Assembly (NCBI RefSeq): GCF_018129025.1 | Contig: NZ_JAAEDI010000007.1 | Span: 1 to 64,000, forward strand | Length of the DNA stretch: 64,000 nt | Source: Neoroseomonas terrae | Lineage (GTDB): Bacteria; Pseudomonadota; Alphaproteobacteria; Acetobacterales; Acetobacteraceae | Direction of reading: 5' to 3' | Shown: positions 14,278 to 21,323 of the stretch, in pieces | How the letters are laid out: the number at the start of each line of letters is the position of its first letter | Position numbering within the stretch: the first letter of the stretch is position 1 | Notes under the pieces: generated by a model | Databases searched by the model: none | What the model was told of the DNA's origin: nothing | Seen by the model: the letters and a program-made list of their open reading frames with translations, nothing else | Position numbers and translations under genes: made by a program

Positions 14278-15501
14278 TTGCCCGCCGGTTCGGCAACGAA
14301 ACTGCATGACCTGCGGACCGGCGTTCCTATCTGGCTGCCCGATGGCGACCGCAGCGGCCTGGGCGCGATGCCGCGCGAAAGTCTCACCGCCGATGTCGTC
14401 ATCATCGGAGGCGGCATCTCCGGCGCGTTGCTGGCCGACGCAGCCCTGAACGCCGGCCGGCAGGTCGTGGCCATCGACCGTCGCGGCTTCGGCCTCGGCT
14501 CGACCGCAGCCAGCACGGCGCTGCTGCAGTTCGAGCTCGACATGCCGCTGATCCAGCTCACTGAGCGCGTCGGCGCCGAACGTGCCGCGCGCGCCTGGTG
14601 GCGTTCCGCCGCCGCACTCGACGTATTGCGGGGGCGCATCGCCGATCTCGGCCTACGCTGCGGCTTTCGCGAGCGCCATACGGCCTACCTCCCCGGGAAC
14701 ATCCTCGACACCGCCGGGCTGAAGGAGGAGGCCGCGGCACGGTCGCGCATCGGCCTACGCTCGCGCTACGTCACGGGCGATGAGCTACGCGACCTGACAG
14801 GCATCGAGCGTCGCGGCGCGATCTGGTCAGCCGGCGCGGCGGAACTCGACCCCGTGAAGCTGACGCGCGGCCTGTGGCGCTCGGCACGCGAGCGCGGCGC
14901 CGTGCTGCTTTCCCCCGCCGATGTGCAGGACATCTCGCCGACGCAGCGCTCGGTCACGCTCACCCTCCACGGTGGCATCGAGATCAGGGCCCATTCCGCC
15001 GCGCTCGCCACCGGCTATGAGTTGCCGAGGATGCTGAAGCCGCGCGGCTATCGCGTGATATCGACCTGGGCGATGGCGACGTGGCCGCAGAGGCGCCGGC
15101 TCTGGCCCACCCATTGCCTGATCTGGGAAGCGGCCGATCCCTACCTCTACCTGCGCACCACGCTCGACCATCGCATCCTCATCGGTGGCGAGGACGAGGA
15201 TTTTGTCGACGAGGACAGCCGCGACGCGCTGATCCCCCGCAAGATCGAGACGCTGCGCCGCAAGCTCGGCCGCCTGTTGCCGGAGGTCGATGACCGCGCC
15301 GATTTCGCCTGGACCGGCTGCTTCGGCGCGAGTGCGACCAGCCTGCCAGCCATCGGGCCGGTGCTGGGAGCGCCGCGTTGCTTCGCGGTCCTCGGCTATG
15401 GCGGCAACGGCACGACCTTCAGCGTCATCGCCGCGCAGATGTTCCAGCGCTGGCTGCTCGGCCTGTCAGACCCCGACAGGGACATCTTCGGCCTCGACTG
15501 A
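14278..15501 (+). CDS. FAD-dependent oxidoreductase (DAO superfamily), 407 aa
   Basis: The dinucleotide-binding motif VVIIGGGISGALLADAALNA (about 40-59) is preceded by a 38-residue leader. The C-terminal FAD contact GYGGNGTTFSVIAAQ fits the DadA/glycine-oxidase superfamily. The protein probably oxidises an amine or amino acid, but the substrate is unknown. The TTG at 14278 is used because GGGGAG lies about 8 bases upstream; no ATG or GTG fits better. Its stop directly abuts the stop of the convergent DUF421 gene with no spacer. Confidence 0.82.
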   Translation: MPAGSATKLHDLRTGVPIWLPDGDRSGLGAMPRESLTADVVIIGGGISGALLADAALNAGRQVVAIDRRGFGLGSTAASTALLQFELDMPLIQLTERVGAERAARAWWRSAAALDVLRGRIADLGLRCGFRERHTAYLPGNILDTAGLKEEAAARSRIGLRSRYVTGDELRDLTGIERRGAIWSAGAAELDPVKLTRGLWRSARERGAVLLSPADVQDISPTQRSVTLTLHGGIEIRAHSAALATGYELPRMLKPRGYRVISTWAMATWPQRRRLWPTHCLIWEAADPYLYLRTTLDHRILIGGEDEDFVDEDSRDALIPRKIETLRRKLGRLLPEVDDRADFAWTGCFGASATSLPAIGPVLGAPRCFAVLGYGGNGTTFSVIAAQMFQRWLLGLSDPDRDIFGLD

Positions 15502-15951
15502 TCACAGCCGCTCGGCCGGGATGATGGAGATGGAGCCGTTCGCCTCCAGCACCGCGAGGCCGATATCCTCCATTCGCAGGATGCCCTGGCGCTCGCGGGC
15601 AGCCTGGAGCACGTCGGCCGCGTCGATCCGTGCGCGCCGGAGCTGGTCGGGCAGCGGCGTGCCGCGCATCACGATGATGGTCGGCTGGCCTTCCAGCAGA
15701 CGCTCCAGCCGGCCGGCTTTCCGCTTCAGCAAGGACAGGGCGACGTCGATCGACAGCAGCGTCGCGACCGCCAGCACGGCCGTCGTCAGTGAGTTGTCAT
15801 TGCCGATCAGGGCGGGCTGCGCGGCCTCACCGATCACCAGCAGCAGCACGAGATCGAAGGTGGTGGTCTGTTGCAGCGACCGCCGTCCGGTGATGCGGAA
15901 CAGGATCAGCAGCGCGACGTAGAGCGCGATGGCCTTGAAGACGGTTTCCAT
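15502..15951 (-). CDS. DUF421 family membrane protein, 149 aa
   Basis: Begins METVFKAIALYVALLILFRI and has three predicted membrane helices, followed by a cytoplasmic domain with the family motif GQPTIIVMRGTPLPDQL (YetF/YcaP-like). The end AVLEANGSISIIPAE is the usual DUF421 C-terminus. The role of this family is not settled; some members affect spore or envelope properties. It starts 2 bases after the end of the upstream gene, indicating an operon. The GTG/ATG choice is clear because only the ATG at 15949-15951 precedes the conserved region. Confidence 0.85.
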   Translation of the reverse strand: METVFKAIALYVALLILFRITGRRSLQQTTTFDLVLLLVIGEAAQPALIGNDNSLTTAVLAVATLLSIDVALSLLKRKAGRLERLLEGQPTIIVMRGTPLPDQLRRARIDAADVLQAARERQGILRMEDIGLAVLEANGSISIIPAERL

Positions 15952-15953
15952 CG

Positions 15954-16439
15954 TCAGGGCAGGACCAGGGTACGGAAGCTTGCCGCTGCGCCGCCGGCCG
16001 CGACGCTCACGTCGGCGATGCCCGGCCGCTGCGGCTGGACGGTCAGCACGGCCACGCTGCTGTCCTGCAGATGCAGCGTCAGCGCCTGGCCGCGGCGTGC
16101 CTGCCCGTCCGGGGCCGGCTCGATGTTCAGCACCTCCAGCCAGGGCAGCGCGTCGGAGGTCAGCGTCACCTGCCGCGCGCCGGGCGGCAGGGTGATCGTC
16201 CATCGCGTCGCGCTGTCCTGCCGGGTGACGGCGTCGTGGCTGACCCGCAGCGCCCCGTCAGGCGAAGCGCTCTCACCCCGACTGAACGGCCCGTCCCCCA
16301 GCGCGCCGGCCGCCCCCGCCAACACCAGCCCGCCCATCAGGGCCCAGCCGATACGCTGCATGGTCCAGATCCGCCGCTGGAAGGCCGGATCCTCGCCGAC
16401 CAGATGACGGAATTCGTCGAGGCTGGATTGCGGTGGCAC
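15954..16439 (-). CDS. Hypothetical membrane-anchored protein, 161 aa
   Basis: Residues 1-27 are cytoplasmic-like (DEFRHLVGEDPAFQRRIW), 28-46 form one membrane helix (MQRIGWALMGGLVLAGAAGAL), and the remainder is an extracytoplasmic beta-rich domain (TRWTITLPPGARQVTL). The GTG start has a GGGGGGA ribosome site. It lies directly before the DUF421 gene with a 2-base gap, so the two probably act together at the inner membrane. No named family recognised. Confidence 0.72.
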   Translation of the reverse strand: MPPQSSLDEFRHLVGEDPAFQRRIWTMQRIGWALMGGLVLAGAAGALGDGPFSRGESASPDGALRVSHDAVTRQDSATRWTITLPPGARQVTLTSDALPWLEVLNIEPAPDGQARRGQALTLHLQDSSVAVLTVQPQRPGIADVSVAAGGAAASFRTLVLP

Positions 16440-16560
16440 GGCGATTTCCCCCCGGAGCGGCCGAATGCGGCGATCTCGGCCACATGGAACGCGGCGCGGT
16501 GTGGCGGGTTGCCCGGCGGGCCATGGCGGGACTCGCCGGGCGGTCTATAACTCGCCCCCG

Positions 16561-17838
16561 ATGCGCGACCTTCTGATCACCAATGCCCGACTGATCGACC
16601 CTGCAACCGGCCTCGACGGGCCGGGCGCGCTGCTGGTGCGGGGCGGCGCGATCGCCGATCTCGGCGCCGGCCTGACCGCATCGGAGGATGCCGAGACGCT
16701 CGATGCCGGCGGCGCCTGCCTGGCGCCGGGGCTCGTCGACCTGCGCGCCAATCTCGGCGAGCCTGGCGCGGAGCATCGGGAGACCATCGCATCGGCCGCC
16801 GCGGCCGCTGCGGCGGGCGGCATCACCACGCTATGCGTCCTGCCGGATACCGATCCGGCGCTGGACGACCCGGCGCTGTTGTCCTTCGTGATCCGGCGCG
16901 GCGAGGTGACGGGCTCGGTCTCCCTGTTGCCTTACGGCGCCGCGACGGTGGGCTGCGCGGGCAAGGAACTGGCGGAGCTGGGCCTGTTGCGGGAGGCCGG
17001 CGCGATAGCCTTCACCGACGGTGCGCGCGCGATCGGCAATGCGCGGACGATGCGCCTCGCCTTGTCCTACGCCCGGGCCTTCGGTGCCTTCGTGGTTCAG
17101 CATCCGGAGGAGCCGACGCTGGCCACCGGCGGCGCGGCAACGGAGGGCGAACTCGCGACCCGGCTTGGTCTACCGGGCATCCCGTCGGCGGCGGAGGCGA
17201 TGATGGTCGCGCGCGACATCGCCCTGGCGCGCATCACCGGCGGGCATGTGCATTTCGCCCATGTGTCGACGGCTGCGGCGCTGGAACTGATCCGCGCGGC
17301 GAAGGTCGAAGGGCTGCGCGTCACGGCCGATACGGCGCCACCCTATTTCGACCTGAACGAGACGGCGATCGGCGATTACCGGACCTATGCGAAGCTGTCG
17401 CCGCCGCTGCGGACGGAGGCGGACCGGCAGGCCGTGGTGGCGGCGCTGACGGACGGCACCATTGATGCCGTGGCCTCCGACCACCAGCCGCGCGACGCGG
17501 ATGACAAGCGCCTGCCCTTCGCCCAGGCCGAGGCCGGCGGGGCGGGTCTGGCCACGCTGCTCGGCGTGACGCTGGCGCGGGTGCATGGCGAGGACCTGAC
17601 GATGCTGACCGCGATCGGGCTGCTGACGCACCGACCGGCGGTGCTGCTGGGGCTCGACTGCGGGAGGCTCGCGAAGGGCGCGCCGGCCGACCTGGTGCTG
17701 TTCCACCCCGACCGGGGCTGGAAGGTCGAGGCCGGGAAACTGCCCGGCAAGGCGCAGAACTCGCCCTTCGACGGGCGAGGGCTGGAAGGTCGCGTGCTGG
17801 GCACCTGGAAGGCCGGGCGGCGGGTGTTTGGGGCATGA
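16561..17838 (+). CDS. pyrC: Dihydroorotase-like protein (PyrC', probably catalytically inactive)
   Basis: Amidohydrolase fold, 425 residues, the usual length of bacterial type I dihydroorotase. The key HxH metal motif is gone: active enzymes have D-x-H-x-H-L-R-E-P-G, here it reads LVDLRANLGEPGAEH, with Arg and Asn at the two histidine positions. ASDHQPRD replaces the usual TDHAPH. HVSTAAALELI and GAIAFTDG are kept. Such PyrC' proteins are known, for example in pseudomonads, to be needed for assembly of ATCase with PyrB rather than for catalysis. An active dihydroorotase would then be encoded elsewhere. Its end overlaps plsY (ATGA). Confidence 0.85.
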   Translation: MRDLLITNARLIDPATGLDGPGALLVRGGAIADLGAGLTASEDAETLDAGGACLAPGLVDLRANLGEPGAEHRETIASAAAAAAAGGITTLCVLPDTDPALDDPALLSFVIRRGEVTGSVSLLPYGAATVGCAGKELAELGLLREAGAIAFTDGARAIGNARTMRLALSYARAFGAFVVQHPEEPTLATGGAATEGELATRLGLPGIPSAAEAMMVARDIALARITGGHVHFAHVSTAAALELIRAAKVEGLRVTADTAPPYFDLNETAIGDYRTYAKLSPPLRTEADRQAVVAALTDGTIDAVASDHQPRDADDKRLPFAQAEAGGAGLATLLGVTLARVHGEDLTMLTAIGLLTHRPAVLLGLDCGRLAKGAPADLVLFHPDRGWKVEAGKLPGKAQNSPFDGRGLEGRVLGTWKAGRRVFGA

Positions 17839-18431
17839 TCACCGACCCGTCGATCGGCTTCGCTGTCGCGCTGGTGGTCGGGTATCTGATTGGGTCGGTG
17901 CCCTTCGGGCTGATCCTGACCCGCGCCGCCGGCCTCGGTGACATTCGCGCCATCGGGTCGGGCAATATCGGCGCGACCAATGTGCTGCGGACGGGCAACA
18001 AGGGCATTGCTGCCGCGACGCTGCTGCTGGATGGCGCGAAGGGCGCCGTCGCCGTGCTGCTGCTGCGGTGGCTGGCGCCGGACCAGGACCTCGCGAGCGG
18101 CACCGCCGCGGTGCTCGGCCACCTGTTCCCGGTCTGGCTGGGGTTCCGCGGCGGCAAGGGCGTTGCCACGGCCCTCGGTGTGTATCTCGCCGCCATGTGG
18201 ATGGTGGGCGTGGCCTGCTGCGCCATCTGGCTGGTGGTCGCGAAGGTGGCGAAGAGGTCCTCCGCCGCATCCTTGACCGCCTGTGCGGCAGCGCCGGTGC
18301 TGGCGTTGCTGCTGTATGGGGCGGAGTACGGGCTGCTTGCCCTGCTGGTCGGCGCGCTGGTGTTCTGGAAGCACGAAGGGAACATCCGGCGGCTTCTGGC
18401 GGGGACGGAGCCGCGGATCGGCGAGAAATAA
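17835..18431 (+). CDS. plsY: Glycerol-3-phosphate acyltransferase PlsY
   Basis: An integral membrane enzyme that transfers acyl groups from acyl phosphate to glycerol-3-phosphate, first step of phospholipid synthesis. The three conserved motifs are present: GYLIGSVPFGLIL (motif 1), IRAIGSGNIGATNVLR (glycine-rich motif), and FPVWLGFRGGKGVATALG (motif 2), plus FWKHEGNIRRLLAGTE (motif 3). Five or so membrane helices in 198 residues match the family. It overlaps the pyrC-like gene by 4 nt (ATGA), an arrangement I know from other alphaproteobacteria. Confidence 0.96.
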   Translation: MITDPSIGFAVALVVGYLIGSVPFGLILTRAAGLGDIRAIGSGNIGATNVLRTGNKGIAAATLLLDGAKGAVAVLLLRWLAPDQDLASGTAAVLGHLFPVWLGFRGGKGVATALGVYLAAMWMVGVACCAIWLVVAKVAKRSSAASLTACAAAPVLALLLYGAEYGLLALLVGALVFWKHEGNIRRLLAGTEPRIGEK

Positions 18432-18821
18432 AAGGTACTTTACGACTTTAGGCCTTTATTCCGCGGACCGGTTTCGGACAAATTCCCCGATTGAGGGGTT
18501 CGTTTTGGGACCCACGGCGCGGGGGAGCCCCGGCGGATCCCGGCTGCATCGAACTCGGACCCAGCGTGGCTAACGACACGGCTCTGCTCACCGGCAAGGG
18601 GTCGCCCGACCACACCTGTGGTCCGGAATGCTTACGGGAGGCAGCAGGGCCGACGCGCAACGGTGGCGCGGGCCATAAAAATGATCGACAGGTGGAAAGA
18701 GCGGGAAATAGGAACATATAGAGAACTTTGACGCCGCGCAAGATGCGGGAGAATTTCTATCCTTGGTTGATGAACCGGCCGTCCTGGCGTTTCATCCGCG
18801 CCCCTACCCCCGGCATCCTGC
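18432..18821. other. Intergenic region after plsY, nothing identified
   Basis: 390 bases without a supportable gene. It contains AT-richer patches near 18432-18470 and 18670-18735 and a short hairpin (CCACACCTGTGG, 18612-18623). A 15-base stretch TACGGGAGGCAGCAG coincides with a conserved 16S rRNA site but has no rRNA context. A promoter for the FkbM gene is expected here, but no confident -35/-10 pair was found. Confidence 0.4.
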
Positions 18822-19706
18822 GTGCGAACCCTGTTCAAGCTGATCCGCTTCCTTCTCTCCCACCCGCTGGCCGGCCGGCGGCCCGGGCGCACGGCGCTGC
18901 GGGTTCTGGGCTGGCAACTGGGCAGTCGGCTGACCGGCATGCCCGCCGTCCTGCCCTTCGTGCCGCCGACTCGACTGCTGGTGCGACCCGGCCTTTCCTC
19001 GGCCACTTCCTGCCTCTATGTCGGGCTTACCGACCTCGCCGAGATGGGGTTCACGCTTCATCTGCTACGGCCAGGCGACATGATGGGCGATGTGGGCGCG
19101 AATGTCGGCGTCTATACGGTTCTCGCGGCGGGTGTGGCGCAGGCGGATGTCGTTGCGGTCGAGCCCGCCATCGCGACGCTGCCGGCGCTGCATGACAACA
19201 TCCGGCTGAACGATCTCGCCGATCGGGTGCGCGTGGTTTCGACGGCGCTGGGCGAAGCGGCGGCTGAGCGGCGCGTCTCGACGGGACGCGGCACGACGAA
19301 CCGGGTGCTGGTCGAGGGCGATGCCGACGATGCGGCGCCGGTGGTCCTCGCCACGGTGGATGAGGTCTTCGCAAACCGGGTGCCGCTGCTGCTGAAGATC
19401 GATACGGAAGGCTACGAGCACCGCATTCTGCTCGGCGCGCGCCGCTTGCTGGCGGATGCGGGTCTGCGCGCGATCATCGTCGAGACGGCCGGGCATCTCG
19501 GGCGGTATGGCGATGCCATCGAGGCGCTGGACGGACTGTTGCGCGGGTCAGGGTTCAGGCCGTTCGACTATGATCCGGCGAAGCGCGCCCTGACGGAGCG
19601 CGCGTCGTGGGGGGCGCCGAACACGATCTATCTGCGCGACCGGGGGTTCATCCAGGATCGCTTGGCGGCGGCGCCAGCGTTTGCGGTGCTGGGGGAGCAG
19701 TTCTGA
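18822..19706 (+). CDS. FkbM family methyltransferase, 294 aa
   Basis: A SAM-dependent methyltransferase. Motif I is MMGDVGANVGVYTVLAAG (about 87-104), then VAVEPAIATLPALHDNIRLN as the acidic-loop region, and LLLKIDTEGYEHRILLGARR, the FkbM hallmark. These enzymes O-methylate sugars, glycolipids or natural products; the target here is unknown. An N-terminal helical segment of about 60 residues may tether it to membrane or partners. The GTG at 18822 is the farthest upstream reasonable start. No glycosyltransferase cluster surrounds it. Confidence 0.85.
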   Translation: MRTLFKLIRFLLSHPLAGRRPGRTALRVLGWQLGSRLTGMPAVLPFVPPTRLLVRPGLSSATSCLYVGLTDLAEMGFTLHLLRPGDMMGDVGANVGVYTVLAAGVAQADVVAVEPAIATLPALHDNIRLNDLADRVRVVSTALGEAAAERRVSTGRGTTNRVLVEGDADDAAPVVLATVDEVFANRVPLLLKIDTEGYEHRILLGARRLLADAGLRAIIVETAGHLGRYGDAIEALDGLLRGSGFRPFDYDPAKRALTERASWGAPNTIYLRDRGFIQDRLAAAPAFAVLGEQF

Positions 19707-20209
19707 GAAGCAGGGCCGCGTGTATCGGGTCGGCCGTTGCTACGTGTCTTTGCCAGAGCAGTGGCTCTTGTCGGCATGAGCAGCATGAATGTCTCGCATC
19801 CCGATGCGCCTGACGCGTCTGTCGATGGGCAGGCCCGGACAGGTCGCTACGACCGCCGAGGCAAGCATGGAGGCGCGTTGAGCCATGACGGTCCGGAACG
19901 GCCGCGCGCGCCGGACCTGCTGCTCGAAGGGGCCGCTCGCCTCCTGGCGCGGTCATGCATGATGGCCGGTTCGACGGGTCGCGGCAGTCGGTGCGGTCGT
20001 CACGGCGTGAGAGCCGGCGCGCTTATACTCGACAGGCGCGCCCCTGGATCGCCAATAAGTTGAATATCGTTCTAGGGTGCTGCCATGCTTCCAAACATCG
20101 CACCAAGTCCCGGCGGGCTCCGGGGTGACACGGTTATCCTGGCGGGCCTGGGGGCCCATGGCAGATGCCCGCATCCGACATGGGAGTCGGCTCGGGGGCG
20201 GCGCCCCCG
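19707..20209. other. Intergenic region before dprA
   Basis: About 500 bases between the FkbM gene and the chosen dprA start. Open frames on both strands here look like random GC-rich sequence with no motif and poor ribosome sites. Directly before the chosen dprA start, GGGGGCGGCGCCCCC (20193-20207) is a self-complementary stretch that could fold over the ribosome site. No gene, tRNA or clear promoter recognised. Confidence 0.4.
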
Positions 20210-21313
20210 ATGCTGCCCGTGACCCTCGCCCGTCTTCGCCTTGCCCGCACCGACGGTATCGGCCCCCTCACCTTCCGCCGCCTGCTCGCCCGGCATCCAT
20301 CGCCCCAGGCGGCGATCGACGCCGTGCCGGGCCTCAACCCGCGCTGGCAGCTCCCGTCGGAAACCGAGGCGAAGCGGGAAATGGCAGCGCTGGCGAAGCT
20401 GGGCGGCCGGTTCGTCTTCCTGGACGACCCGCATTACCCGCCGCTGCTGGCGCTGCTGCCCGATGCGCCGCCGGTGCTGGCGGTGATGGGCGATGCGTCG
20501 CTGCTGGCCGCGCCGGCGGTGGCGGTGGTGGGCGCGCGGAATGCGTCTTCCGCCGGGCGGCGCATCGCGGAGGAGCTGGCGGAAGCGCTGGCGGGCAAGG
20601 GGCTGACCATCGTCTCCGGCCTTGCCCGCGGCATCGATACGGCAGCGCATGAGGGCGCGTTGCGGGCGGGGGGGACGGTCGCGGTGCTGCCGGGTGGGAT
20701 CGACGTCGCCTATCCGCCGGAGAATGCCAAGCTGCTCGCGCGGATTGCCGAGCGCGGGGCGGTCGTGGCGGAAAGTCCGCTCGGCACGGCGCCGCAGAAC
20801 CGGCATTTCCCGCGGCGTAACCGGATCGTCTCCGGCCTGTCGCTGGGGATCGTGGTGGTCGAAGCGGCGCATCGGTCCGGCACGCTGATCACCGCACGGC
20901 TTGGGCTGGAGCATGGGCGGGAGGTGTTCGCCGTGCCGGGCAGCCCGCTGGACCCGCGATGCCGGGGGTCGAACGACCTGATCCGGCAGGGCGCGCATCT
21001 GGTCGAGACGGCCGAGGATGTGCTGGACCACCTGCCGGAACAGCCGCGACAGGGACCGTTGTTCGACCCGGCGCGGATGACGGACGGACCGGCCGAAGGC
21101 GGGGAGGACGAGCCGGACGGGCTGGGGCCGCCGCCGGAAGGTACCGCACAGATCCTTGATTTAATTGGTATGTCACCGGTATCGGTTGACGAGGTGCTGC
21201 GGCGCTGCCACCTGACGCCCCCGGAACTCCAGGCGATCCTGACGGAGCTGGAGCTCGACGGCCGGGTGGAACTACTTCCCGGCCACCGCGTCATGCGTAG
21301 TCCGAACGGGTGA
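20210..21313 (+). CDS. dprA: DNA-processing protein DprA
   Basis: Loads RecA onto incoming single-stranded DNA during natural transformation. The Rossmann-like core is complete: VAVVGARNASSAGRRIAEEL, IVSGLARGIDTAAHEGAL, GTVAVLPGGIDVAYPPEN, FPRRNRIVSGLSLGIVVVEA and SGTLITARLGLEHGREVFAVPG. A C-terminal winged-helix follows a linker (about 300-365; GTAQILDLIGMSPVSVDEVL). The start at 20210 fits the family N-terminus (LARLRLARTDGIGPLTF); an ATG at 20165 would add 15 residues of low-complexity leader. It precedes topA by 10 bases, forming a dprA-topA-rnr operon. Confidence 0.93.
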   Translation: MLPVTLARLRLARTDGIGPLTFRRLLARHPSPQAAIDAVPGLNPRWQLPSETEAKREMAALAKLGGRFVFLDDPHYPPLLALLPDAPPVLAVMGDASLLAAPAVAVVGARNASSAGRRIAEELAEALAGKGLTIVSGLARGIDTAAHEGALRAGGTVAVLPGGIDVAYPPENAKLLARIAERGAVVAESPLGTAPQNRHFPRRNRIVSGLSLGIVVVEAAHRSGTLITARLGLEHGREVFAVPGSPLDPRCRGSNDLIRQGAHLVETAEDVLDHLPEQPRQGPLFDPARMTDGPAEGGEDEPDGLGPPPEGTAQILDLIGMSPVSVDEVLRRCHLTPPELQAILTELELDGRVELLPGHRVMRSPNG

Positions 21314-21323
21314 ATCCGACCGA

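Noticed and set aside
18630-18655. A stretch TACGGGAGGCAGCAG identical to a universal 16S rRNA site
   Set aside because: The match ends after 15 bases on both sides and no other rRNA sequence or secondary structure surrounds it; a chance match of this length to some rRNA site is not surprising in a window this size.
19737-20063. Plus-strand frame of about 108 codons before dprA
   Set aside because: No ribosome site, no motif, and composition like translated noncoding GC-rich DNA; an equally long frame exists on the other strand.
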